Below are positions 45,921 through 57,800 of a stretch of DNA of 64,000 nucleotides, in pieces. How positions within the stretch are numbered: the stretch's first letter is position 1; every line of letters begins with the position of its first letter. Location of the stretch: NCBI GenBank assembly GCA_022577435.1, contig JAKOON010000011.1, forward strand, positions 18,796,302-18,860,301. The letters are read 5' to 3'. This DNA is from Embiotoca jacksoni (taxonomy: Eukaryota; Chordata; Actinopteri; Embiotocidae). Below the pieces are notes generated by a model. It did no database searches and was not told the DNA's origin. It saw nothing but the letters and a program-made list of their open reading frames with translations. The position numbers were made by a program, and so were the translations under genes.

Positions 45921-46496
45921 GTTAGGTTATGTTAGGTTAGGTTATGTTAGGTTATGTTAGGTTAGGTTATGTTAGGTTATGTTAGGTTAGGTTAGGTTAT
46001 GTTAGGTTAGGTTAGGTTAGGTTAGGTTAGGTTAGGTTAGGTTATGTTAGGTTAGGTTAGGTTAGGTTAGGTTATGTTAGGTTAGGTTATGTTAGGTTAG
46101 GTTATGTTATGTTAGGTTAGGTTAGGTTATGTTAGGTTAGGTTATGTTAGGTTAGGTTAGGTTAGGTTAGGTTTTGTTAGGTTATGTTAGGTTATGTTAG
46201 GTTATGTTAGGTTATGTTATGTTATGTTAGGTTATGTTAGGTTTTGTTAGGTTATGTTAGGTTATGTTATGTTATGTTAGGTTAGGTTAGGTTTTGTTAG
46301 GTTATGTTAGGTTATGTTAGGTTATGTTAGGTTATGTTAGGTTTTGTTAGGTTATGTTAGGTTATGTTAGGTTATGTTATGTTATGTTAGGTTAGGTTAG
46401 GTTAGGTTATGTTAGGTTAGGTTGTGTTAGGTTAGGTTAGGTTAGGTTAGGTTAGGTTATGTTATGTTAGGTTAGGTTAGGTTATGTTAGGTTAGG
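45921..46496. repeat. 580-bp GTTAG/GTTAT array (TTAGG-type)
   Basis: Pentanucleotides GTTAG mixed with GTTAT and a few GTTTT. It adjoins the retroposon end at 46497. On the plus strand it contains long runs of TTAGG. Confidence 0.97.
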
Positions 46497-46680
46497 TATT
46501 TACTTTATTAATCCCCGAGGGGACATTTTTTCGCTCCAGCAGCACACAGGAAGCAATAAGATAATAAGATAATAAGATAATAATAGAATAAGATAATAAG
46601 ATAATAAGATAATAATAGAATAAGATAATAAGATAATAAGATAACAATAGAAAATTTGCAAATTTGAATAATTCAAAGTG
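46497..46680 (-). mobile_element. truncated retroposon 3' end, copy 4
   Basis: TATTTACTTTATTAATCCCC then GAGGGGACATTTTTTCGCTC and CAGCAGCACACAGGAAGC, ending in ATAAG repeats. Best preserved copy of the core; minus orientation. Confidence 0.65.
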
Positions 46681-46945
46681 AAACGTGTCTCCACAGTTTT
46701 ACGGGGGAGATGCCTTCAGGTGGGTCCGGTGGCGTAAACCCCGTTGTTTGCACGAGCGGAGGCCGTGAAGGAGCCGGCCGGCCGCGTCCGGAGCCCCCTC
46801 CGCTCGGATCGGTGCTCCGATCGGTGTACGTGGCACGCAGCGCCATGTGGGGGGGCTCGTCGAGGCGCGGGGCATTGTGGGGCGGAGGCGGCCTTTTCTC
46901 TGAGTCCGGGCGAGCGGGGAGGAAATCTTCCAAGTAAATAACGCT

Positions 46946-47050
46946 GAGCGGGGGGAGGAACAGTCCGAGCTGGGGGAGGAACAGTCCGAGCGGGGGGAGG
47001 AACAGTCCGAGCTGGGGGAGGAACAGTCCGAGCTGGGGGAGGAACAGTCC
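46946..47050. repeat. 21-bp minisatellite upstream of surf4
   Basis: Five units of GAGCTGGGGGAGGAACAGTCC (T or G at one site), 90-195 bp before the surf4 ATG in a CpG-rich stretch. Confidence 0.93.
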
Positions 47051-47139
47051 GAGAGAGCGACAGGAGCCCCCCAACACATCCACACTGCGCTGCCTTGCGG
47101 AGCCTTACACAATATTACAGGTTGTAATATTATATAAAT

Positions 47140-50100
47140 ATGGGGCAGGAGGATCTCATGAACACAGCCGAAGACGTGGCGGACCAGGTAACTGAAGGGC
47201 TCCTTCTTTTTATTTTTTATTTATTTTTTATTTATTTATTTATTTTCTTGTAGCGACGCTAGCCGCTGTTAGCACGCTAGCGGCTAACAAGTAGTTTCTT
47301 TTGAAGATGTTAAAGTGAGCTCGTCACGCGGGGTTTGGATGATCGTCTCCTGCGGGTGGTGTTAAGGTGGCGGTGGGACAGCAGCTGGCTCCCTCCTGTG
47401 TGGTGGTTTTATTTATTTATTTATTTATTTTAATTTGAATGACAAAAGGGGCTCGAGACGTCCAAGTGCTGTCAATGTGTCTCGAGCTCGATTTGCGTCA
47501 TTAATTCACGCCGATGTGAAACAGGCGTGTAAAGGTGACGAATCCAGCCCGGACCCGGTTGACCTGGTTACGGCTGGTTACGGCTGGTTACCTCATCGTG
47601 CCTGCTAGTTAGCTCCTCTCCAGATTTATGAACCAACATCAGAGAGTTGTGAAATCAGAGATTAGCCAGCGGACGTGTTGAGTCTCTGATGTGTCCTCTT
47701 GATTTTGGACAAACATCGTTGTTGTTGTTTTGTTGTTGTTGTTGTTTCCCCCCCCCCTAAATTTGAACATCTGCATTTGAGCTGCAGCGCACACCACACC
47801 TGGCCTACGTCACACATGCCTGCACAGGTACAGCAAGTAGAAGTCAACAAGCCATTTAAAAAAAAAAAAAAGGTTTATTTATAACATCTAATACTTCATT
47901 TTAGGACCACATTTTTTATATGTTTTCACTGGAACTGGAAGGTGAGTAACTAAAGGTGTTCATGGTGTAAACATGTACAAGATTGGAAGTATAAAGTCAA
48001 AATGGAAGTACCGGTAAAGTGAGAGTACCTCTGAGTTGTACTTGAGTAAATGTACTTTAGTTACATTCAACCACTTCCCTCACTAACGGGTACCGAGCCA
48101 GCATTTTACTCATCAAGCATAACATCCCAGAATAGTCTATTTCTAGGCTGTTGCAGCGACCTCGGGCTCCTTTTGATTGGCTCCACGTTCGCCCAATCGT
48201 GTCCCACTCGGCCGCCACATTGGGAGTTGGTGGCCTCTGATTGGCTGCTGAGGTCCGACTGTGCTGATGTGGACTGCCGAGTGGGCGGGACGGAGGGCAG
48301 GTCACCTCCTCTACTGTGTGAAGGTCTCCGCATGATGCATGTTTATGGAGCCGTTTATTTTTTTGGTTTTTTTAAAGTGCAAGAGAGGTTCAAGAGTAAC
48401 TAGTTAAAGACCAAAGTAAAGAGATGTGTTTTTTATCTTTCTTTTAAAAGTATTAACTGAGCAGTGTCCCTAATATCTAACAGGTAGTTTGTTCCACATC
48501 TTTGGAGCTGATCGGTGTTTACGTTTTATTGGCAAACATGACGAGTCTAAAAACAACAAAACGGGGTCAACCAAGCGAAAAGAGACCGAAGTACATTTCC
48601 TCCTTGTTTCGCTGCAATTTGTGTGTTGCAACAGTGAAAAGTTGCTCCGCAGGTTGCAGACTCGACCTCCGTCAGGTATTGGAGGAGCCGTACGAGCATG
48701 TCTCTGGGGTTTACTCTGGAAGCAACTCGGCTGTAACGACTGCAGTTCTGACGTTTACTCGGCATGACGGTTATTTCTGACGCTGTAATCCACAATGAGG
48801 GGTAATCAGTGGCTTCATGTCGTCTATCATTCGCCGTTTTAGACGCTCCGTGTCATTGAATTTATAAAAAAAAAATTTAAAAAAAAAGGAGTTTCTATGG
48901 GACTTTTGTTGAATTTCATTTACCGTGTTGTTGTTGTTGTTGTTTTTTTGCTCAGATTCACTTCTTGAACCAAATCTTTTTTTGTTCTATCGCTGAAAGA
49001 TGATCTTTGTCCCTCTCCGTGTCCCAGTTCCTGCGGGTAACCAAACAGTACCTGCCCCACCTGGCGCGTCTGTGTCTCATCAGCACCTTCCTCGAAGACG
49101 GGATCCGAATGTGGTTCCAGTGGAACGAGCAGAGAGACTACATCGAGGCTACCTGGAGCTGCGGCTACTTCCTGGCTACGTGCTTCGTGCTGCTTAACCT
49201 CGTGGGACAGCTGGGTGAGCGGTCGGGAGCCGGTGCACCGGCGGGTTTGGGTCGCGTTGACGCAATATACACATGCAGTAGATATCAGTTAGCTCATGAA
49301 GTCCGGCAAAACCTGAAAGAAATGAAAGTTGTGATGTTCACTTTTGTGGGAAATGTTTTAAAAGGTGTGCTGATTGGAGCTTTTCATCATTTTAGAGGTT
49401 GCAGTTTGTGGTACTGTATTCACTGGTGTCTCTATTATTCTGTCCACCCTGTTTTTATGAATGAAGGTTGGTTAAAAAACACAAATATCTCTCTCTATAA
49501 TGAAAGACAGCTCATGACGGAGTAACTGGTTGAAGCTGTACTTCATACCTGTTGTAGCAAAACAATCTGACAGATAATTAAACTTGTTGAATATGTACAC
49601 AGATCAGTTTAGAGCAGAAAAGCACCTGTGAGCAGCTCGAACTACGGAGAAGGTTGTTTTAAAGAGCAGACGTTTGCATACTGGTGAAGACGTCTACGAG
49701 ACCTGGATTAAATTAACATTTTTATTTAGTTGTGCCGTATACTGTTGAATCTGTTCCATGTAATCCAGCTTTTTCTGCAAAATCAGTCCTCAAGTAAGAT
49801 GTCAGGTTGCTTTCTTATCACGTATGAAGCAAGCGACAGCCGTTATTTCACTCCAATTAATGTCATGAGGTGGATTTGAACAAATATGTTGAGCATTGCA
49901 AATATTTAGCTTATGATGGCATTTATCATTTGTCTTTAATATCTCTCTTTTTTTTTTTTTTTTTCTAACAGGTGGTTGTGTCCTCATCCTCAGTAGAAAT
50001 TTTGTACAGTATGCCTGCTTTGGATTATTTGGCATCATAGCGCTACAGGTGAGAATAATTGTATGATAATGACATTTTTTAACGTACACAAACAATATGT

Positions 50101-51690
50101 CACATGTGTCTAATATCTTTTCTTTTTTTTTCCCACCAGACTGTTGCATACAGCATTTTATGGGACCTTAAATTTTTGATGAGGTAGGTATCATTAATGA
50201 ATAAATTACATCTTGATAAATCAATCAGGAAAAAAAAAAAAGTTCAAGATCTTTTGTTGCAGCAATGGAAACCTTGATTTTCTGAGAGTGGCAGTAGATT
50301 TGAAAGCTTCTAGGTTTTCAAACACACACCAACACTTGCAATCACTGTTATTACTGAGGATGAGACCTGTGATTTATTTAAACATCCACCGGCTGCGTGA
50401 ATCATCATCTCTTAAATACGGAGCCACATTTCAGTATTTCTGTTTCTGCACTCGATGCCCTTTGAATTCACGGGCAGTCGGTTGTTTGGATAAAGTCAGA
50501 AGATAACGTCGTCTATCGGTTCTTTAATCAACGAGGTGATTGACGAAAAAATAAAAAGAATCCAATATGGTAACTCGTGAAAGTTATTCATAGTAAAGAT
50601 GCATATTTTTTGACAGTTTTATGATTGGCAACTCTCATTTTATGCAAATGAATAGACTCAATGTGTAAGTGGTTGAAAAATACATAGATTAATGATGCAG
50701 CCCGACTTTCAGAGCCTCCTTTCTGTCACTAACGACATCGTGATTACAGTCTGGGAAAAGTGTCGTCAGCTGACGGGTTGACGTGTGTGATAACCGCCGT
50801 CCTCTCTCGCCGCCGTTAGAAACTTGGCCCTCGGAGGCGGTCTGCTGCTGCTGCTGGCCGAGTCGCGGTCGGAAGGAAAGAGCATGTTCGCCGGCGTCCC
50901 GTCGATGGGCGAGAGTTCACCGAAGCAGTACATGCAGCTCGGCGGTCGAGTGCTGCTGGTGCTCATGTTTATGACCCTGTTGCACTTTGACTCCAACTTC
51001 TTCTCCGTAAGTTCAGTCGATAAAACGTTTCATACGCAAACGTGTTTTTGCTTGGACACATGAAACTCCCCGTGTGAGAAGCTCCAGATGTATTAGAAGT
51101 ATTTAAGAAGCATAACTGTCCAGCTGGTAGTCCATCATTCATTTTAGTACAATATTAAAGAGACCTTAACATTGCTTAAATCTAGTAAACCATGAATACG
51201 TAGCTGTGATTGGTCTTTTTTTTTTTTTTTTTTTTTTCATGATGATGTAACTTTCTTGGGTTTAAATGAATAAAGGAACCTGATTGGATTTTGAGAGTCG
51301 ACTTTAGAAAATCATCACAGCTGTGAGCTATGATGTCAGAAACTGAGGGTGCTTCCACACTCGGTGTGAATAATCTGTACCTGATTACAAATCCCCCCCC
51401 CCCCCCTCCCCTTCCCCCCACAGATCCTGCAGAACATGGTGGGGACCGCGCTCATCATCCTGGTGGCCATCGGCTTCAAAACCAAGCTGGCGGCGTTGAC
51501 CCTCGTCGTGTGGCTTCTGGCTATCAACGTCTACTTCAACGCTTTCTGGACCATCCCCGCCTACAAGCCCATGCACGACTTCCTCAAGTACGACTTCTTC
51601 CAGACGACCTCGGTGATCGGCGGCCTGCTGCTGGTGGTGGCGCTCGGGCCCGGCGGAGTGTCCATGGATGAGAAAAAGAAAGAGTGGTAA
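47140..51690 (+). CDS. surf4: SURF4, ER cargo receptor (Erv29 family)
   Basis: Multi-pass membrane receptor that loads secretory proteins into COPII vesicles. Exons 47140-47187, 49028-49214, 49972-50048, 50140-50183, 50820-51006 and 51424-51690 give 269 aa, the same length as human SURF4. Visible: MGQEDLMNTAEDVADQ, the luminal/cytosolic FLEDGIRMWFQWNEQRDYI block, several hydrophobic segments (for example residues about 62-78, 80-105, 115-125, 160-178, 182-215, 235-255) and the C-terminal DEKKKEW, a KKxx-type ER retrieval signal. The start is fixed by the family N-terminus. The last acceptor is preceded by a long run of C. Near-identity to the mammalian protein makes this the firmest call in the window. 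Confidence 0.98.
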
Positions 51691-53771
51691 GCAGAGGGGG
51701 GGTTTAAGGTGAGAGGATTGCACAGCACCACTAACTCCCCCCCAACCCACCCCCACACCCTCCCTCCCCACCATCCGGGACACAAAGACCCTCCCTCTCC
51801 TCCAGTTCATCCTATCAGGGTACACCTATTCTTTGTTTGTTTGTTTTAGCCAAATCCAGAGACACCACCTCAGCCATCAACGGACAGTTTCTTTTTATTT
51901 TCCTCCCAACTGCTGGTTTTATATTTATAGTTAAACATGATAATATGAGATTTTGTTTTTCAAAACCTTTCTTGTAGGTCCTTTTTTTTTTTTTTTTTCA
52001 TGACAGCGAGATAAAAAAAAAAAAAAAACTCATGTATTTCAAAATGCAAGGAAAACAAAACTAAACAAAAAAAGGATGATAAGTGGAAGAAAAGATTTTA
52101 TTTTGTTCTTTGTGCAGAAGAAGAATGAAAACAGTTCCTTGTGGTTTACGGGCGTCACGCCATAAATCATCGTTGATTAACTTTCATGTTTTCTGAGTAA
52201 AAACTGGCGAATCGGACGAAGTGCTGCAGTTTTGGTTCCTCGTGGATCTTTTTCGACTACTGGATCTTGGAGCGTCTCCGACTCAATGCCGAGACCACGG
52301 CACTGATTTGACTCTCCAGCTTTCATCTCCCTCCTTTTTATTTTTTTTTTTATTTTTTTTACATCTGTACACCTTCAGTCTCAACCGACTGACAACTCGT
52401 GTTCGTGGGGAGTCGAATCTGGGTGCAACGTGTACATTGTATACTAAATGGTGGATTGCAGTCGTGCTTGATTGAAGATTTCAACACAGTTATTAGCTCC
52501 AGGACTTGTTATTGGGCACTTTGTACTGTACGTCTTTGGCAAATGCCTAACTAGTGAACTGTATATGAACGGTGGGTGGGAGGGTAATAAAAGGGGGGTA
52601 AGGGAGCTCAACGTTTGTGAAACACCATAATTTCTGCAATCTAGAAAAGCAAAGAGGACTAAGCAGAGTCACTAGCCACCTGGACTTTGTCTTTGCTCAG
52701 TGTTTTTTGCCCCGTGTCAGAAAATCCTGAAGAAGAAAAAAAAAAAAAAAAAAAGATATTCAGTGTATTGATTTTCAGAAGTTTATATTGTATTTTTGAT
52801 CATTTGTTTTTTGATTTTGGAAGTCCATGGCGAAGAAATAAATATTCAAAAATATGAAGTCACTGGCTCATTCAACATTTTTATCCGTTGTGCTCTCTGA
52901 GGCCGGAGGACCAGAAAATCGAATTAATGTAAATCTGTCAACAACGAAGCCCGCAATGCATCACACAATGAAGTTTATAGGCTTTGTGAAGACATAGCCT
53001 CTCAGGAAATGGTAATAAAAAGGAGTTCTGGCATATTAAAGCTAAAAAAAACAACATCTCAGCCTCCGCTGACAGCTGTTTATAGTAATGATGAAATACT
53101 ATAGTACTGCAATTTTTATCTCAGCCACACTGATAAAATACAACAAAATACAACATCAAGTGATTGTTTGTGTCATATTGAAATGGGCTGAAAATTGCTG
53201 CTGTGGTTTTCAACCTCTTGTTTGTGTAATGTTATCTGGAAAACATTACTGACCATTAACTTGTCAGATAATTATTTTTTTTGAGTAATCAAAAAACAAA
53301 TCTGAAGTGTGGTTGGACAGAGACTGATTTTATTCTTCTACAAACTTCGGTTCCACTACAGCTCAGAGGGAAATATTGTACTCTCTTCTCCACTATAATA
53401 TAAAGTGGTGTTTTTAAAATATAAAGATGGTTGTTTAAGATGAAACCAGGTGTTTTCAATCTTTTTGGACAGATTAGACAACATCTCACCTAAAAATCAG
53501 AGATTAGAGGAAAAAAAAAAATTGCAAAAACTGAAAACCCAATTAAACACTGATGCTTTACTATTAATAATTAATAATTACATACTATAATAAAAAATCA
53601 CTCATAAACTCACCTGTGTACTTTTTAAGTAGGATTTTTTTTTATGCAGGCTTTTTTTTTTTTTTACTTGCAGTATTTTCACATTGCTGAAAACTTCTTC
53701 CACCTTTGTACTCGAGTAAATGTACTCAGTTACTTCCCACTTTTACTCAGCTCAGTCTCGGGTGTTTGCGG
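51691..53771 (+). other. surf4 3' UTR and surf4/ass1 interval
   Basis: Probably surf4 3' UTR to about 52,860, then AT-rich unique sequence with T and A runs up to the ass1 5' region. No exon or RNA gene seen. Confidence 0.5.
52837..52842 (+). terminator. likely surf4 polyadenylation signal
   Basis: AATAAA about 1.15 kb after the surf4 stop, preceded by T-rich sequence and followed by AT-rich sequence, before the ass1 promoter. Another AATAAA near 52,588 is an alternative. Confidence 0.45.
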
Positions 53772-53942
53772 ATGATGCAACGTGACGTCAGAGACAGCCG
53801 GGGAACCAACCGGGGAACCAACCGAGCAAGCTGCGGCTGTTTCTGCTGCTGCTGCTTTCCCAACAACCGCCTGCACCTCACCGACATCGCGGCAACAGGA
53901 TACCGTTCAGTTCGCGCCTTCCAGTTTAAAGGAAAACCTTCG
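53772..53942 (+). other. ass1: ass1 5' noncoding exon (start uncertain)
   Basis: The stretch ends ACCTTCG|GTGAGT, a strong donor, 0.9 kb before the coding exon's acceptor CGTCTGCAG (54822). It is GC-rich with two copies of CGGGGAACCAAC. The true 5' end is not visible: it may lie upstream of the ATGs at 53772 and 53775, or downstream of the CRE at 53783. No other good donor lies between surf4 and the ASS1 start. Confidence 0.55.
53783..53790 (+). promoter_or_regulatory. CRE (TGACGTCA)
   Basis: A full palindromic cAMP-response element in the ass1 5' region. ASS1 is induced by cAMP/glucagon in mammalian liver, so a CREB site here is sensible. Its position would put a nearby start site slightly downstream. 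Motif match only. Confidence 0.5.
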
Positions 53943-54841
53943 GTGAGTATAAAACCCGCGTTTTATATTCATAAGATGCGACGCGTTAAATAGTCACGCA
54001 GAGACGGCGACCGTCTGGATTTCGCTGGAAAACAGGGCAGCCAACAACAACAACAAAAAAAACACAAAAAAAACGCCAGAAATTCCAAGTGTCACGAGTG
54101 ATGCAGCTGTTCGTGTCTCTCAAACTGCACATCTGGATTATGTTGGTAAAAAAAAAAAAAAAAAAAAAAAAAACCACGAAGCGAGTCTATTGTGTTGTTT
54201 CAGCGTTTAATGTACACGTTGACGCGACTAGTTTGGCGTCTTTTTGTGACACACGAGAGGCACGAACCGAGGTCGGTCGAAATATACCCGAAACACGCAC
54301 GTGGACGATGCTCATCACTTAAAATGTTTATTTTCTAAGAACATTGTTTGATCAATCATCTCCCCGGGGCGCGAGCCCGTCACGAGGAAGTTTTTTTTCC
54401 CAACCCTAGTCTCGTGCAGGCACCAACAAGGAGGCAGATCCAGTTCGTTAGAAAACCAGTTGAGGAAACGTCGTCATCGGCTTCAATGCTGCTGATTTAT
54501 TGAACCTTTACTCTGCCAAGTAAAGAGTATGTAGCAACATTAAATTAAAGAAATTGGTAAACAAGTATTAGTTGCAAATGCTCATATAGAGATAAACTCG
54601 ATGCATTTTTTTTTCCATTCTAAATTATGTTTATTCATTATCAAAAACTTGTACCAAATTTCTCCTGTTCAACTTTCTGCGGCCCAAATAAGATCGTACT
54701 TTTATCCTCGCCTGTGTGTTTGTTGATTTGATATTACAGAAGGTTGTTTTTTAACTCCCAGTGCAGCTGGAGTTATGTATTAACCTCTCCTCAGCGACCG
54801 ATTCCCTCCTCTCCGTCTGCAGAGACCCGACGACCCTCATC

Positions 54842-57800
54842 ATGTCTAAAGGAACCGTGGTTCTGGCCTACAGCGGCGGACTGGACACGTCCTGTATTCT
54901 GGTGTGGCTCAAGGAACAAGGCTACGACGTCATCACCTACTTGGTGAGTGTTTTCGGCACAACGTGTTGCGCAACAGGTGGCTTTAGGGTTGTGTTGTCG
55001 GGCCAGCTGCTTGCGTACCTCGTGCATGTACAGAGGGTCCTCTATGGGACCGTCCTAAAACAACCTTCCACAGCTACAGTACTGCTTCTCTCACATCCAC
55101 AGGATTTGGCTTCATAATGCCAACGTAAATCTCGCTGGATTTACATTTGGCCCGCGAGGCGACTCAGACCTGCAGAGCAGGCAGAATTATTTGTTGTCTG
55201 ACTACATTCAATGGTTTTGTGGTTTGGTGTCGAGGGGGGGAGGGGGGGTTAGTCACTGTTCACAATGATGCATCAAGCACATCGGACAGAAATGGAGAAT
55301 TAATGATGATTGTTTGTAATTTAGTGTGCCAGCTTTTTACACCATTTTAATAGTTTAGTTTTAAATGTTATATATTGAATATGAGTCTTTTTTAAAAGCT
55401 ACACTGACAGATTAAAGGAATAACGGGGAATTTTAAATATTTACATTTGGGTTTACTGGGTCAGTTCCTTTGCTCAGGAGATCCGACGGCCTCTTTTATT
55501 CTCGGTTTCAGCTACGATGAGGTTGAAACATCTCGACACGCGTGATCTGAATTACAAGATGGCGGATTGTCAGAATTAACACTTGCACAGACGTGTGCCT
55601 CTCGTGTGTCGGCGCATATCATTTCCGACTGCGTTTTTCTTCGTTTCTCAATGTTGTGTGCGATTAAATGTCGTTCCAGGCCAACATCGGGCAAGAGGAA
55701 GATTTTGAAGCTGCCAGGAAGAAGGCAGAAAGCCTCGGTGCAAAGAAGGTGAGCGACAATGAAACATGACGACAGTTATAGGCTGACATCGTACCTGAGC
55801 ACCTTAAATAAAATACCAAATGAAACTTTAGATCTTTCATTCATATTGTAATTGATTCGTCTTCAGGGTTCCCTGAAACATGAACTCATGCATGTTGTGC
55901 CAGCTGACCGTCAAATCCTGGATGTTCGAGCTTATTTCTTTCGTGAGAAGGAAAATACTTCACAGGATTTGAATCAAAGATGTAACTCCTGTGTAGGTTT
56001 TCATCGAAGACCTGCGCACCCAGTTTGTGGAGGACTTCATCTGGCCCGCGGTCCAGGCCAACGCCGTCTACGAAGACCGCTACCTGCTGGGCACCGCAGT
56101 GGCGCGGCCCTGCATCGCCCGGCGTCAGGTCGAGATCGCACGCAGGGAGGGCGCCCAGTTCGTCTCCCACGGTGCCACCGGGAAGGTAAATCGCTCTCCG
56201 GATAATATCGCCACTCTGACGACTGAAATCTCAAATTGTTGACTTTCTTTTTTTTTCCCGAGAGCTGGGATTGAAAAGCTGCTTTTTAAGGCCCGTTTAC
56301 TGGTTCTGAAATTCAACCCTTGACATTATGATTACAAGCTCTGGAGCTCCGAGTGGCCTTTTCTGAACACAAACTAGTTAACCTAGTTAACTATGTCACC
56401 ACAGACTAAACATTAGACTTTAGCTGCTGCGTTTGCAGGTTGAATATTAACCTCTGTTGACTGAAACCTCAGCAGTGAGTTAGAAATCCAACGTCTGCAA
56501 ATCTATTTATTGATTTTTTTTTTTTCCCTTTTTTCACTGGGAAACTGTAACTTTACTTCTTATTAGTCATCCATTAAAAAAAAAAAAAAAAGAAGAAGCC
56601 TCCTGCGAGTCTGAAACAGATGCTACTGCCTGCTCTTTTATTCACACTGCCTGAGTCACCAGCTGAATGAAACGAATCTCTGCACTTCAAATTCAAATCT
56701 GAATATGTTTTTTGCACTTCGGAGCGCCGCCAGACGTTTCTGAGTCTGAGGAGCGCTGGTGAGTGACAGCTGCTGACTGCTCATCAGCCTGGATACCATG
56801 CAAAAAGTGAATGACTTTTTTCTGAAGGTTCACGCTGTCATCTCATGCTCTCGTATATTACTTTGACAATCAAAGCACACGTCTAAAGGGATTCAAAAAA
56901 AAGTTTGTAATGCTCAAGGTGTGAAGTAAGTTTTGCGTGTTGTGAAGGTAGAAAAAAATACTAATAAAAAAACATAGGTCTTTTTTTTCTAACTATTTTA
57001 ACTGGACAGAACAACTTTAATTCATCGAAACTTTCTAAATGTGCTAATAATAATAAACAGTTAATATATAATAAACAGCTTTGGCATGTAGATAGGATGA
57101 GGTGAAATGCAGTGTCCATATTTCTCCTGTAGATGGAGACAAACACCACATTTATATCGTAGTAGTGCAGCTTGTGGATTTGGTTCACTTTCTTTGACAT
57201 TTTATTGGCCAAATATTTACCAAATCAATCAAGAAAATAACTATATCTCTATAACCATTAATAAAACCGCTGGATGTTGAAAACACCTCACACGCAGAAC
57301 ATCGTACTGAACTATCGTTTGTACTTTTCAGGGAAATGACCAGGTCCGCTTTGAGCTCACATGCTACGCCCTCTACCCCGAGGTCCAGGTGAGTTTGCTG
57401 TTTCATTGTATGGAGGTGATTTATTTAAAAAAAAATTATTGATTACCATTATTTTTGCAGGAATAGCCTTCTCGAGATTCTCTCACCAATATGTCACGAA
57501 TACATAAACCAGTTGAAATGAAAATGGTGCGTACCGTGAGGTAATGTTGCTGCAGCAGGAACAAACCTCTCGACCGTCTCTTTGTCCAGATCATTGCACC
57601 GTGGAGGATCCCGGAGTTTTACAACCGCTTCCGTGGGAGGAAGGACCTGATGGAATATGCACAGGTAACTGACTCGGCAGTGTGATGTCAGAATCCCAGA
57701 AGTTTATTTATTTAAATGAGTCTTGTCAACAATTATGACCCTGATTTACCATTTTGGATGATAAAAATACAAACATCCCCATCAAAAGTTACCGAGGCAA

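Larger units (their letters stand above)
53772..54849 (+). promoter_or_regulatory. possible overlapping upstream ORF of ass1
   Basis: If transcription starts before 53772, ATG ATG CAA CGT opens a frame that stays open for 57 codons to the donor at 53942. It continues across the splice to 54823 (AGA CCC GAC) and ends at TAA 54847-54849. It thus overlaps the ASS1 start codon (54842) out of frame by eight bases. Human ASS1 has an overlapping out-of-frame uORF in its extended 5' UTR forms that lowers translation. The fish case depends on start-site and acceptor choice. Confidence 0.45.

Noticed and set aside
45921..46496. Interstitial telomere from a chromosome fusion
   Set aside because: Unit is five bases, mixed with GTTAT, and joined to a retroposon end that recurs with the same tail elsewhere in the window.
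46699..47112. Open frames on both strands upstream of surf4
   Set aside because: CpG-rich promoter sequence and the 21-bp repeat keep frames open; no family resemblance.
48420..48520. Possible repeat fragment with TTTGTTCCACATCTTTGGAG in surf4 intron 1
   Set aside because: It resembles dispersed fish repeats, but too little matches for a call.
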